A stretch of DNA of 50,096 nt, taken from IMG/VR virus record IMGVR_UViG_3300042115_000030, positions 1 to 50,096 of that record. One strand, 5' to 3'. Shown here one piece after another: positions 15,110 to 21,805 of this stretch. The notes under the pieces were generated by a model. It was not told the DNA's origin. It saw nothing but the letters and a program-made list of their open reading frames with translations, and searched no databases. The translations under genes and the position numbers were made by a program. Source of the stretch: a virus. Numbering within the stretch: position 1 is the first letter of the stretch; every line of letters begins with the position of its first letter.

Positions 15110-15424
15110 TTACACGTCAGACGAGAAGTTAGGCTCGGCGAGGGCAGCAGCATATTTCGGGTTCATCAGTTCATCACGGGGCACGCCGTAAAGCGTCTCG
15201 ATCTCCGGGATACGCGCCAGGGGAACAAAGCCGCGCTTCAACCACTGCTGGGCGCACTGGTGGGAAACGCCGAGCTGCTTAGCCAGGTGTGTGATGCCGC
15301 CGGCACACGAGACAGCTTTAAGGATGCCGGTGTATTTGTCCGCGGCCATAACAGTGTTCAGGAGGTGTGCCGGGGCGCCGCCGTTTACGAGTTGATCGCG
15401 CAATGTGGAAAGCTTCTTGTCCAT
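15110..15424 (-). CDS. Cro/YdaS-like transcriptional regulator
   Basis: 104 residues. ILKAVSCAGGITHLAKQLGV followed by SHQCAQQWLKRGFVPLARIP is the helix-turn-helix of the Cro/YdaS family (G-x-LA-x-LGVS-x-x-AV-x-QW-x-RG). IETLYGVPRDELMNP is its usual C-terminal end, a signature seen in Gram-negative phages and prophages. It is the first gene of the leftward unit and lies next to two identical 12-bp boxes, each set in one of the divergent promoters, so it probably represses both. No CI-like partner was found on the other side. Confidence 0.8.
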   Translation of the reverse strand: MDKKLSTLRDQLVNGGAPAHLLNTVMAADKYTGILKAVSCAGGITHLAKQLGVSHQCAQQWLKRGFVPLARIPEIETLYGVPRDELMNPKYAAALAEPNFSSDV

Positions 15425-15458
15425 CGGTAATTCTCTTTAGGTGGGGTAACGTGAGCGC

Positions 15459-15487
15459 ACCTTAACCTGTAAAGCAACAAAGCGCAA
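15459..15487 (-). promoter_or_regulatory. Leftward promoter of the cro-like gene
   Basis: On the - strand TTGCGC (15487-15482), 17 nt, TAAGGT (15464-15459), about 35 nt upstream of the ATG. It is a moderate sigma70-like match. One of the two 12-bp boxes (15474-15485) covers part of the -35 and the spacer. Confidence 0.45.
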
Positions 15488-15533
15488 CAGAGTGCCGTTC
15501 GTCGCGGGGCAGTAAAAGAATGCAACAAAGCGC
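15474..15533. promoter_or_regulatory. Pair of identical 12-bp operator-like boxes
   Basis: GCAACAAAGCGC occurs at 15474-15485 and again at 15522-15533, 48 bp apart, in the same orientation. The first lies in the leftward promoter and the second abuts the -35 of the rightward promoter. This is the expected placing for operators of the adjacent Cro-like protein. Confidence 0.6.
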
Positions 15534-15562
15534 TAGACATGGCAACTATAGGACCGTATATT
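15534..15562 (+). promoter_or_regulatory. Rightward early promoter
   Basis: TAGACA (15534-15539), a 17-nt spacer and TATATT (15557-15562), each one mismatch from the sigma70 consensus. Transcription would start near 15569, after the ATG at 15539, so the first gene must start at the later ATG at 15602. It should drive the whole early + strand operon. Confidence 0.7.
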
Positions 15563-15601
15563 GAACCCATCGAAAGCAAACAACCAAAGGGAAATACGGA
15601 A

Positions 15602-15757
15602 ATGACTTACAAGAACTTCGAATTCAAAGGCAAACAGTACCAAGCGTCGTTCGGTATGAATGTTGAGATTCGTCGCATGATTGACGGCAAAGGCGCCGGC
15701 TACCTGAAACGCGGCAGCGTTCTCTACCTCAAACTTACGGCACATATCGGAGCTTAA
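15602..15757 (+). CDS. First early gene, small basic protein
   Basis: 51 residues beginning MTYKNFEFKGKQYQASF, with AAGGGA 9 nt before the ATG. The in-frame ATG at 15539 is inside the -35 box and cannot be used. Beta-hairpin-like and basic, no recognised family. As the first product after infection it is a candidate host-takeover protein, on position alone. Confidence 0.6.
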   Translation: MTYKNFEFKGKQYQASFGMNVEIRRMIDGKGAGYLKRGSVLYLKLTAHIGA

Positions 15758-15812
15758 CTCGCAGAGCCCCTTAATTGGGGCTTCGTCAGTACCAACACAG
15801 AGGATTCTTCCG

Positions 15813-15935
15813 ATGCGCAAGCCTAAGAAACCCAAGATGTCCAAAGTCAACACCAGCGACTGCGCCAAAGGTCAGATGCACCAGCCGGCGGCACAGCGTG
15901 TCGTTCGAACCATGCCAGGAGGATTTATAGCGTGA
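15813..15935 (+). CDS. Very small basic peptide
   Basis: 40 residues, MRKPKKPKMSKVNTSDCAKG at the start, strongly basic N-terminus. Its TGA overlaps the GTG start of the next gene (GTGA), and the next gene's ribosome binding site lies within it. That favours a translated coupling peptide, but the evidence is thin. Confidence 0.4.
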   Translation: MRKPKKPKMSKVNTSDCAKGQMHQPAAQRVVRTMPGGFIA

Positions 15936-16099
15936 AGCCTCACATCAAGAAATTCGACCCGTGGATGTACATCTGCGAGAGCACGTTCTACGGAACAGTT
16001 GGGCACCGGCATAGCGCTTTCGGCTTCGGCAAGACTCCAGAACAGGCGTACGCAAAGTGGAAAGAGCACTGGGGCGTAAAGAAGGCTCTCGGCAAATGA
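15932..16099 (+). CDS. Small hypothetical protein, GTG start
   Basis: 55 residues (MKPHIKKFDPWMYICESTFY, then GFGKTPEQAYAKWKEHWGVK). A perfect AGGAGG lies about 9 nt before the GTG. The C-terminal PEQAYAKWKEHW helix is a common ending of small phage proteins. No function known. It overlaps both neighbours by 4 bp. Confidence 0.6.
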   Translation: MKPHIKKFDPWMYICESTFYGTVGHRHSAFGFGKTPEQAYAKWKEHWGVKKALGK

Positions 16100-16254
16100 C
16101 CCTCCAATGCCCAAAGTGCGGTAACCCGGACGTGATACGCATGAGCAGCCTGCGCATTATCCACTGTCCCGATTGCCATACCGAATCACCCTGGCCGTTG
16201 AAGGACGGCCAGAAGCCTTTGATCAATACGTCGAGAGGAGATCGCAAGAAATGA
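16096..16254 (+). CDS. Small zinc-ribbon protein
   Basis: 52 residues with two CxxC knuckles (LQCPKCGNPDVIRM and IIHCPDCHTES), the classic zinc ribbon. The ATG at 16096 overlaps the previous stop (ATGA). The next gene begins in its last codon. An upstream ATG at 16057 is less likely. It probably binds nucleic acid or protein through a single Zn site. Confidence 0.65.
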   Translation: MTLQCPKCGNPDVIRMSSLRIIHCPDCHTESPWPLKDGQKPLINTSRGDRKK

Positions 16255-16455
16255 GCCACGTAACCTGCATCACAGATACGCATGGCGCTACCTGGCGCTA
16301 CCTGGTGCGGCAAGCCTGCGGATCGAATGGACTTCCGGTTCATGGAGATCGATCACGCAGCGATGAACGGGCGTAATGGCGGTCGCCTGACAGTTTGCCC
16401 TCAATGCCGGAAAGCGATAATCGCCGGCCTCAAGAACGAACAGCTGAAACCCTAA
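16251..16455 (+). pseudogene. Small Cys-motif gene broken by a 10-bp tandem duplication
   Basis: The 5' frame (ATG 16251) reads MSHVTCITDTHGATW and then goes out of frame, ending at 16376. The 3' frame (from about 16303, ATG 16327) reads CGKPADRMDFRFMEIDHAAM and LTVCPQCRKAIIAGL, ending at 16455. Removing one copy of the duplicated TGGCGCTACC (16283-16302) restores a single 64-residue protein with a sensible join, GATWCGKPADRMDF, and balanced cysteines. It is either a mutated gene, a phase-variable gene or a sequence error. The two halves might also be separate overlapping products. Confidence 0.6.
16283..16302. repeat. 10-bp tandem duplication
   Basis: TGGCGCTACC at 16283-16292 is followed at once by the same ten bases at 16293-16302 and then by TGGTGCGG. 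Ten is not a multiple of three, so the second copy shifts the reading frame of the surrounding gene. Confidence 0.9.
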
Positions 16456-16534
16456 CCGTTCGTCGGGCCTACAAGCAATCGCAAGTTTCGTGTTGTATAG
16501 TGCAGTCACACAGTAAACGAATAGGAGAAGGGAA

Positions 16535-16741
16535 ATGGCACGATTTGAAATCAAAGCAGTGACTCTAGGGTTCGCCGGGCTCTACGCGAATCTCCACTTT
16601 ACCGACGGCTCGAAGAAAGAAGTAACGGCCGGTTGGTACAACCAGAATTTCCCTGTAGTTGGTGATTTCGTCGACGTGGAACAGGGTAGTGAACCAGTAT
16701 TGGTTAAAAGCTGGATGCTCGAAGACGAGGCCGACGTATGA
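16535..16741 (+). CDS. Small beta-rich hypothetical protein
   Basis: 68 residues, MARFEIKAVTLGFAGLYANL, then VTAGWYNQNFPVVGDFVDVE. A strong purine-rich ribosome binding site (AGGAGAAGGG) precedes the ATG. It reads like a small beta-barrel. Overlaps the next gene by 4 bp. Function unknown. Confidence 0.65.
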   Translation: MARFEIKAVTLGFAGLYANLHFTDGSKKEVTAGWYNQNFPVVGDFVDVEQGSEPVLVKSWMLEDEADV

Positions 16742-16908
16742 ACCGCTTCAAACCCGAACAGACCGTCCGCATTAACGACACGCAGAGCGAGTACCACAAG
16801 TGCCTGGCGCGTGTCGTGAAGGTCGGTACGAAGAGCTACGACGTAACGGTAGGTGCCGCCCGCCTGCGCGTCGTCCCCGAACAACTGCTAGGAGTACGCA
16901 AGCCGTGA
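16738..16908 (+). CDS. Small hypothetical protein
   Basis: 56 residues, MNRFKPEQTVRIND, later ARVVKVGTKSYDVTVGAARL and VVPEQLLGV. The pattern suggests a small SH3-like or KOW-like beta-barrel (a protein that keeps returning to short Val-rich strands). Overlaps by 4 bp on both sides (ATGA and GTGA). Function unknown. Confidence 0.6.
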   Translation: MNRFKPEQTVRINDTQSEYHKCLARVVKVGTKSYDVTVGAARLRVVPEQLLGVRKP

Positions 16909-17153
16909 AAGCCATTATCGTTTTACTCGCCATATCCGTTTTGGCCGGCTGCTGGAAGAGCCCCGAAGCAACGCAGGATGTCGACGGTACTAAAGTTGGC
17001 CGACTATTCACCGTTGAAGGCTGCAGCGTCTACCGCTTCTGGGACGGCGCTAAACCTATCTACTTCACCAACTGCAAAGGCAGTACTCACACCTCAGAGA
17101 GTTGTGGGAAGAACTGCACTTACGATCGCACTATCAGTGGGGGTGCGCAATGA
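16905..17153 (+). CDS. Small phage lipoprotein
   Basis: 82 residues from a GTG overlapping the previous stop. A signal peptide, MKAIIVLLAISVLAGC, ends in a lipobox with Cys16 as the lipidated residue. The mature part has VGRLFTVEGCSVYRFWDGAK and four further cysteines, a pattern I associate with small phage-encoded lipoproteins of the DUF4884 type. It is expected to anchor in a host membrane. An early envelope protein might act in superinfection exclusion; that is inference. Confidence 0.7.
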   Translation: MKAIIVLLAISVLAGCWKSPEATQDVDGTKVGRLFTVEGCSVYRFWDGAKPIYFTNCKGSTHTSESCGKNCTYDRTISGGAQ

Positions 17154-17350
17154 TCACCCGCGAGCAGGCTGAAGCATTACTGACCCTGGCCGAGTCGCTG
17201 GAAGCGTGCGAGCAGCTAGGTTTGCAGATGAGTGGCGGCGAGGATGGCGAGTGGATCTTCTTTAGCGGTGGCGCTGAGCGCGTCGGCAATCTAACAGGGA
17301 TGAACGTCCGGCTCGCTGTAAACGCGCTGATCCCAAAGCAGGAGTCCTGA
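17150..17350 (+). CDS. Small hypothetical protein
   Basis: 66 residues, MITREQAEALLTLAESLEAC, then WIFFSGGAERVGNLTGMNVR. Helical N-terminus, compact C-terminus. The ATG overlaps the previous stop. No recognised domain. Confidence 0.6.
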   Translation: MITREQAEALLTLAESLEACEQLGLQMSGGEDGEWIFFSGGAERVGNLTGMNVRLAVNALIPKQES

Positions 17351-17351
17351 C

Positions 17352-17420
17352 ATGGACGACGCCGACTTCATGTTCCTGACGATCCTTCTGCTTATCCTGA
17401 TTGGCTTCTACTTCTCCTAG
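17352..17420 (+). CDS. Tiny single-span membrane peptide
   Basis: 22 residues: two acidic residues at the start, then a fully hydrophobic stretch (FMFLTILLLILIGFYF) that would span the membrane once. It sits in a 1-bp gap after the previous gene and directly before the ribosome binding site of the next. Short, so only moderately convincing. Confidence 0.4.
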   Translation: MDDADFMFLTILLLILIGFYFS

Positions 17421-17428
17421 GAGGCGCC

Positions 17429-17614
17429 ATGCTTCAGCCGCCAGTATCTGACTTAACCCCATGGCTGCCCGGCCACTGGATCACGCAAACCGGGTACGCA
17501 CTTAACGAACGTGACTTGACGGTCGCTCTACGAAACGACCCGGTAGACAGAATGAATAAGCAAGCCGCTGTCTTCGAAGTGGATCTGATAATTGCCGAGG
17601 TGATGCGCAAATGA
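17429..17614 (+). CDS. Small hypothetical protein
   Basis: 61 residues starting MLQPPVSDLTPWLPGHWITQ, ending in an amphipathic helix (QAAVFEVDLIIAEVMRK). TAGGAGG immediately upstream is a strong ribosome binding site. Overlaps the next gene by 4 bp. Function unknown. Confidence 0.55.
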   Translation: MLQPPVSDLTPWLPGHWITQTGYALNERDLTVALRNDPVDRMNKQAAVFEVDLIIAEVMRK

Positions 17615-17895
17615 ATAATCCAGTTCGCGAGGGCTATAAACTGGTCCATACGGAATGGCTTACGCCATTCCAAAGTGCCAATACCGAATACAGGATCGCC
17701 GCAGGAGCGCTCTGTGTACGTACGGGGGAAAGATTCAGTATTTACATCCCTGATGCCAAAGAATTGAAAACCCATGGAATTCGTACCGCAGAAGTAGACG
17801 AAATAATCGAACTTTGCGGAGTTTCAAGTTGTGACGCCGAAAGAATTTACGACGCCGGCTACCGTAAATTCGAAATCGTCGAGGAGGACGTATGA
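17611..17895 (+). CDS. Hypothetical protein
   Basis: 94 residues, MNNPVREGYKLVHTEWLTPF, with C-terminal IYDAGYRKFEIVEEDV. More A/T in codon third positions than its neighbours. A beta-alpha pattern but no known motif. Overlaps both neighbours by 4 bp. The ribosome binding site of the CsrA-like gene lies in its last codons. Confidence 0.6.
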   Translation: MNNPVREGYKLVHTEWLTPFQSANTEYRIAAGALCVRTGERFSIYIPDAKELKTHGIRTAEVDEIIELCGVSSCDAERIYDAGYRKFEIVEEDV

Positions 17896-18182
17896 CCAAT
17901 CTCGTACTGACACGCAAAGCCGGAACGTCCGTTCGCATTCTGATCGGCGACAAGACGGAATACGTTGACATCCTCGATGTGTGCGGCGGGTTCTGCAAAA
18001 TGCGGATCTTGTCCACGCTCCAGGTTGAACGCGTCCGGTTCCGTGACTCCCTGCAAATTGCTGAAGGGATCAGCGTCCAGGTTGTGGACCTCGCCAAAGG
18101 CCATGCAAAGCTCAATTTCACCGCACCGCGGGAAGTACAGATCCTGCGTACCGAACTGATAAAGGAGAAGGAAAGTGATTAA
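17892..18182 (+). CDS. CsrA/RsmA-like RNA-binding protein with internal insertion or duplication
   Basis: 96 residues. LVLTRKAGTSVRI (4-16) matches the first strand of CsrA (LILTRKVGE). ISVQVVDLAKGHAKLNFT with APREVQILRTEL (60-89) matches the rest (VTVTVLGVKG...APKEVAVHREEI), keeping Arg86 at the position of the key RNA-contact Arg44 of CsrA. Between them, residues 17-55 (GDKTEYVDILDVCGGFCKMR) look like another copy of the central strands, so the protein may be a partial tandem CsrA. Canonical CsrA is about 60 residues and dimeric. A GAGGAGG ribosome binding site precedes it. It probably targets A(N)GGA motifs in host or phage mRNAs. Confidence 0.7.
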   Translation: MTNLVLTRKAGTSVRILIGDKTEYVDILDVCGGFCKMRILSTLQVERVRFRDSLQIAEGISVQVVDLAKGHAKLNFTAPREVQILRTELIKEKESD

Positions 18183-18456
18183 AGACCAAACGATTGATGA
18201 GGCGCTGATTGAGATCATGCGCACCAAGAAAGCCCTGGAAGCGCTGCGCAAGTTTCGCAAGACCTGCGACCGCCGCTGCCCGAATAATTCCTGCTCAGCA
18301 GCCTGGAAGCCAAGATCGTTCCGACTTGGCGACCAGTGCGTGCACTGCGATACCAAGATGACGCTGTGCATGAACCCAGTTGTCGAGCACGCAGTAGCCA
18401 AGCGCGCTTCACTCGACCTGACGCGCAAACTTGCGGATCTGAGGGCAGGGCGATGA
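18175..18456 (+). CDS. Cysteine-rich small protein, GTG start
   Basis: 93 residues. A helical start (MIKDQTIDEALIEIMRTKKA) then CDRRCPNNSCSAAW and CVHCDTKMTLC, enough cysteines for one or two zinc sites, and a basic helical end. AAAGGAGAAGG precedes the GTG. Overlaps the CsrA-like gene by 8 bp and the next gene by 4 bp. Function unknown. Confidence 0.6.
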   Translation: MIKDQTIDEALIEIMRTKKALEALRKFRKTCDRRCPNNSCSAAWKPRSFRLGDQCVHCDTKMTLCMNPVVEHAVAKRASLDLTRKLADLRAGR

Positions 18457-18548
18457 CTGAAACAGAAAAGCTCTACCTTTGGTGCGGCCTAGCCACTGGA
18501 ATCGCTGCGATGGAATTCATTTGGCTGATCCACGAATTAAACCGATGA
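18453..18548 (+). CDS. Tiny membrane peptide
   Basis: 31 residues with one hydrophobic segment (LYLWCGLATGIAAMEFIWLI) flanked by charged ends. ATGA overlaps on both sides support translation. Could modulate a host membrane protein, but nothing specific can be said. Confidence 0.45.
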   Translation: MTETEKLYLWCGLATGIAAMEFIWLIHELNR

Positions 18549-18862
18549 ACCGCTACCCATGCCGCTGCCGGTCTTGCGATGGCCGCAGAACGCTTACACA
18601 GCTACCCGAGAACATGCGCAACGGCTGCAAGTGCAAGGCGTGCCGAGAAGCACGAGCAAAAGGCATAGAGCCGATCGTGCATTGCGACTGCGGCGGCACG
18701 TACCGGGTAGACCGTTACCGCATGAAGGTCGAACACAAACAACTCGGGTGCTACTGCTCCGGCTTCCCCTGGGAGCTGTACGGCGCACCCCACCGCAAAG
18801 GCAGTTCCAGCCCATCGAACGGTTGGTACTGCAACCACTGGAAAGGAGAAGGAAATGCTTGA
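18545..18862 (+). CDS. Cysteine-rich zinc-binding protein
   Basis: 105 residues with paired motifs CRCRSCDGRR, CKCKACREAR, CDCGGTYRV and CYCSGF, plus a C-terminal WYCNHW. At least two zinc sites are likely, and the fold is rubredoxin/ribbon-like. Start at ATG 18545 overlapping the previous stop. Its last codons form the ribosome binding site of the next gene, a coupling cassette repeated at 29042-29063. Confidence 0.65.
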   Translation: MNRYPCRCRSCDGRRTLTQLPENMRNGCKCKACREARAKGIEPIVHCDCGGTYRVDRYRMKVEHKQLGCYCSGFPWELYGAPHRKGSSSPSNGWYCNHWKGEGNA

Positions 18863-19250
18863 TTATAAAATTGAAGACCTGCTGCGCTATGCAACTCGAT
18901 ACGAACTCGTCGGCTCGCGGGTTACCTGCAATCCGCCACCTGTCGATACCGATCAAGACATCCTGGTTTTCGTCGATGCTGAACGCGCGAACCAGTTCGT
19001 CTTCGAGATGGAGAACATCGGCTTTGTCGTCGAACTGGGCGAGGGCTACGCAGCCGACGCGCTGAACTCGGAAGAAAGCGACCGCTTCCAGTCCTATCGT
19101 CTTGATGACGTAAACCTGATCGTGACCGTCGACGAGAAGTTCTATAAGCGCTTCGCCTTTGCTACGGCTCAAGCCAAACGCGCCAACCTGCTCGATAAAG
19201 CGGAACGCATCGCGCTGTTCCAAGCTGTGCTCTATGGCAATATCGAATAG
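18855..19250 (+). CDS. Hypothetical protein, possibly nucleotidyltransferase-like
   Basis: 131 residues, MLDYKIEDLLRYATRYELVG, then DVNLIVTVDEKFYKRFAFAT and AERIALFQAVLYGN. The pattern of an acidic strand (NLIVT) followed by an FYKRF helix recurs in phage proteins distantly like minimal nucleotidyltransferases, but the catalytic GS-x-DxD motif is not evident, so the assignment is weak. It is the last gene of the first early block. A promoter follows. Confidence 0.5.
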   Translation: MLDYKIEDLLRYATRYELVGSRVTCNPPPVDTDQDILVFVDAERANQFVFEMENIGFVVELGEGYAADALNSEESDRFQSYRLDDVNLIVTVDEKFYKRFAFATAQAKRANLLDKAERIALFQAVLYGNIE

Positions 19251-19275
19251 CTACAAGTATTAGCAACTAAACCAC

Positions 19276-19304
19276 TTGACGTACCTTGTGCCGCTCTCTA
19301 CCAT
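19276..19304 (+). promoter_or_regulatory. Promoter before the replication-module genes
   Basis: TTGACG (19276-19281), 17-nt spacer, TACCAT (19299-19304), in the 89-bp gap between genes. One -35 and two -10 mismatches from consensus. It would drive the DUF2800/DUF2815 genes separately from the small-gene block. Confidence 0.55.
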
Positions 19305-19339
19305 CTGCGGCACACCTTAACCGAAAAGGAACTTGCAAC

Positions 19340-19768
19340 ATGTCGATCGAAGCCCTGATCCAAGCCCATACCGAAGCCCTGCTCGCGAACACCGAAGCCG
19401 TCAAGCTGCTGACCCTTTCCTTGGCCGGACGTACGCCTACCAAGTCGGAAGAGAAGCCGAAGGCTGAAAAGGCTGCGGCGAAAGTCGAGGACAAAAAGCC
19501 TGACCCAAAGGTGGAAGAGTCCGACACAGCTTCGGATGCGGACGCAAATGCCGACACCGCGGCTGAAGCAAACATCGCTTACGAAACCGTCCGCGCATTG
19601 GTGCTCAAGCTGGCCCCGACGCAGCGTGAAGCGATCAAGGCGCTCAACGCCAAGCACGGTATCGCGAACCTGAAAGTCCTTCTGGACAAAGAAGACGACT
19701 TCAGTACCGTGAACGACCAGGCGAAGCTGGAAGCTGTCTATGCCGATCTGCAGGCGCTGGAGGCGTAA
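19340..19768 (+). CDS. Hypothetical protein upstream of the DUF2800 nuclease
   Basis: 142 residues. Helical N-terminus (MSIEALIQAHTEALLANTEA), a Lys/Glu/Ala-rich disordered linker (residues about 35-80), and a compact C-terminal helical domain (YETVRALVLKLAPTQREAIK, KHGIANLKVLLD). Small proteins with this layout often precede DUF2800 genes in phages. A replication or recombination accessory role is inferred from the neighbourhood. AAAAGGA lies 9 nt before the ATG. Confidence 0.65.
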   Translation: MSIEALIQAHTEALLANTEAVKLLTLSLAGRTPTKSEEKPKAEKAAAKVEDKKPDPKVEESDTASDADANADTAAEANIAYETVRALVLKLAPTQREAIKALNAKHGIANLKVLLDKEDDFSTVNDQAKLEAVYADLQALEA

Positions 19769-19771
19769 GCC

Positions 19772-21181
19772 ATGGCCCATGCATTCTTTTCACCAAGCGG
19801 TGCGCCGGCAGCGATGCTGTGCAACGCTAAGCCATGGCGGGAGAAAGACTTCCCCGATCAAGGTAACGACGCCTCGGACGAGGGAACCGCCGCCCACTTT
19901 CTGCAAGAGCAATGCCTTGAGAAAGGCGTAGAGGCTAAGCACTTCCTCGGTACGCGAATCCAAGTCAAAGACGGCAAGACTGAGTTTCACACCTCCGGCC
20001 AGTGGCCGGTAGGAAACGACTTCGCCCATGAAGTTCAGAAGTCGCTCGACGTGATTTACTCTCTAGCAGATGGCGCGACCATCTACCCTGAGCAAACACT
20101 TTCGATTGAGTTCATTACCGGCGAGGAAGGCGCTACCGGCACCAGCGACGTAATTATCGTCAAAGGTAAAACCTTGATATGCGCCGATTTGAAATTTGGC
20201 CGTGGCGTTCAGGTCTTCGCCGAAGGCAACGAACAGTTGCTGATGTATGGCGCTTCGGCGGTGCAGGATTTCGACGCGCTTGGGGAGATCGAGGAAGTGG
20301 AACTGCATATTTTGCAGCCTCGATTGAATCACTTCGATTGCTGGAAACTCAGCATCGCCGAGATGAATGAACGCATCGAACAGATTCGCCAGGTGTCTAA
20401 AAAGATCCTGGCGGGCCCTGAGGGGTTGACTGCTGTACCGGGCGACAAGCAGTGCCGTTTCTGTAAAGCGTCGGCTACATGCCCGGAGCGTACCGACTTC
20501 ACGCTGCAGCTAATCACCGATACCTTCACGGATCTCGACAAAGGCTTCATTAAAGTCGAAATGCCGCAGGCCGAAAAGCTATTGGCTCTAGCGTTCGACG
20601 TGAAGCCGGCGGCGATCAACTATCACGCAGGTGAAGAACGAGACGACGCGTATTACGAAGGCCACTTCACCGTCAAGAAGCCGAACATTCGGCCGAGTCT
20701 AGAAGCCGCGGAAGCCAAGTTGCCGGACGCATCGGATGAGCGATTGGCAACGCTGATGGACGCGGCCGACATGATTGAAGGCTTCGCCAAAGCGGTACGC
20801 GCTGAGGTTGAGCGGCGCCTCCTGACCGGTAAGTTTACCGATGCCCGCTATAAGCTGGTCGAAGGTCGGCAGGGTGCGCGTAGCTGGACCAGCGAGGAGG
20901 AAGCTGAAGCCGCGCTGAAGGCGATGCGTCTGAAGGTCGATCAAATGTACGACTTCAAGCTGATCAGCCCCACAACGGCGGAGAAGGTCTTGAAGGAAGC
21001 CAACCCACGCAAGTGGAACAAGCTCCAGCCTTTGATTGGCCGTAGTGATGGCAAGCCATCCGTAGCCCCGGCCAGCGACAAGCGTCCAGCGTTGAGCATG
21101 GCGATTGCCGAGCAGTTCGAAGAGCTGCCGGCGGAAGTAGAACAACCGGTTGCCGAAGACAACTTCGACGATCTCGTGTAA
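19772..21181 (+). CDS. DUF2800 family PD-(D/E)XK (RecB/Cas4-like) nuclease
   Basis: 469 residues. N-terminal SPSGAPAAMLCNAKPW and SDEGTAAHFLQEQCLEKG are family hallmarks. The nuclease core GATGTSDVIIVKGKTLICAD then LKFGRGVQVFAEGNEQLLMY gives D...DLK and the QL-x-x-Y helix of RecB-type enzymes. CRFCKASATCPER is the C-terminal cysteine cluster, possibly an Fe-S site as in Cas4. In phages the family pairs with DUF2815 and a family A polymerase, as here, and is presumed to process DNA ends in replication or recombination. Confidence 0.88.
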   Translation: MAHAFFSPSGAPAAMLCNAKPWREKDFPDQGNDASDEGTAAHFLQEQCLEKGVEAKHFLGTRIQVKDGKTEFHTSGQWPVGNDFAHEVQKSLDVIYSLADGATIYPEQTLSIEFITGEEGATGTSDVIIVKGKTLICADLKFGRGVQVFAEGNEQLLMYGASAVQDFDALGEIEEVELHILQPRLNHFDCWKLSIAEMNERIEQIRQVSKKILAGPEGLTAVPGDKQCRFCKASATCPERTDFTLQLITDTFTDLDKGFIKVEMPQAEKLLALAFDVKPAAINYHAGEERDDAYYEGHFTVKKPNIRPSLEAAEAKLPDASDERLATLMDAADMIEGFAKAVRAEVERRLLTGKFTDARYKLVEGRQGARSWTSEEEAEAALKAMRLKVDQMYDFKLISPTTAEKVLKEANPRKWNKLQPLIGRSDGKPSVAPASDKRPALSMAIAEQFEELPAEVEQPVAEDNFDDLV

Positions 21182-21212
21182 TTCAAACATAAACTGATAC
21201 TGAGGATTTACC

Positions 21213-21761
21213 ATGAAACATACTTTCCAAAACGTCCGCATCTCCTTTCCTAACATCTTCGAACCGAAGGCTTCGGAGAACGGCAATCTGCAGTTCAGCG
21301 CTGCATTCCTGTTCGCCCCAGATCACCCGGGTATCCCGGGCCTTGAAGCCGTGATCGAGCAGGTGGGGAAAGCCAAGTGGGGCGACAAGTGGGCGACCGT
21401 GAAAAAGGAACTCAAGGCGGGCGATAAGCTTCTGACTCACGACGGCGATAGCAAGGCCTCGCTGGCGGGCTATGAAGGTAATCTGTTCTTCAACGCCTAC
21501 AACACTGTGCGCCCTACCGTTGTAGACCGCGATCGCACCCCGCTGACTAAGCAAGACGGCAAGCCTTATTCAGGCTGCTATGTCAACGTGATCATCGACG
21601 TATGGGCGCAGAGCAACGACTACGGCAAGCGGGTCAACGCTCAACTCCAAGGCATCCAGTTCGTCAAAGACGGCGAAGCGTTCTCCGGAGGAGGCACCTC
21701 GGCTGATGCTAGCGACTTCGAAGAGATCGCAGACGGCGCTGATGCGGACGACCTGGCCTAA
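21213..21761 (+). CDS. DUF2815 family protein, probable single-stranded DNA-binding protein
   Basis: 182 residues. FQNVRISFPNIFEPKASENG, FSAAFLFAPDHPGI, and GYEGNLFFNAYNTVRPTVVD are typical of DUF2815, a beta-barrel family found beside DUF2800 and PolA in phage replication modules. The C-terminus is acidic (ASDFEEIADGADADDLA), like the tails of SSB proteins. GAGG lies 7 nt before the ATG. A hairpin follows the stop. Confidence 0.88.
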   Translation: MKHTFQNVRISFPNIFEPKASENGNLQFSAAFLFAPDHPGIPGLEAVIEQVGKAKWGDKWATVKKELKAGDKLLTHDGDSKASLAGYEGNLFFNAYNTVRPTVVDRDRTPLTKQDGKPYSGCYVNVIIDVWAQSNDYGKRVNAQLQGIQFVKDGEAFSGGGTSADASDFEEIADGADADDLA

Positions 21762-21768
21762 ATCAATC

Positions 21769-21786
21769 GCCCGGCGAAAGCCGGGC
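21769..21786 (+). other. Perfect GNRA-capped hairpin after the DUF2815 gene
   Basis: GCCCGGC (21769-21775), loop GAAA, GCCGGGC (21780-21786). A 7-bp all-GC stem with a stable tetraloop lies 8 nt after the stop and 20 nt before the next start. It lacks a T-run, so it is more likely an mRNA-stabilising or processing element than a terminator. Confidence 0.6.
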
Positions 21787-21805
21787 AGCTTCAAGGAGAT
21801 AAGCG

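Noticed and set aside
15539-15601. Upstream in-frame ATG for the first early gene
   Set aside because: The ATG lies in the -35 box of the early promoter, upstream of the predicted transcript start; the ATG at 15602 has the ribosome binding site.
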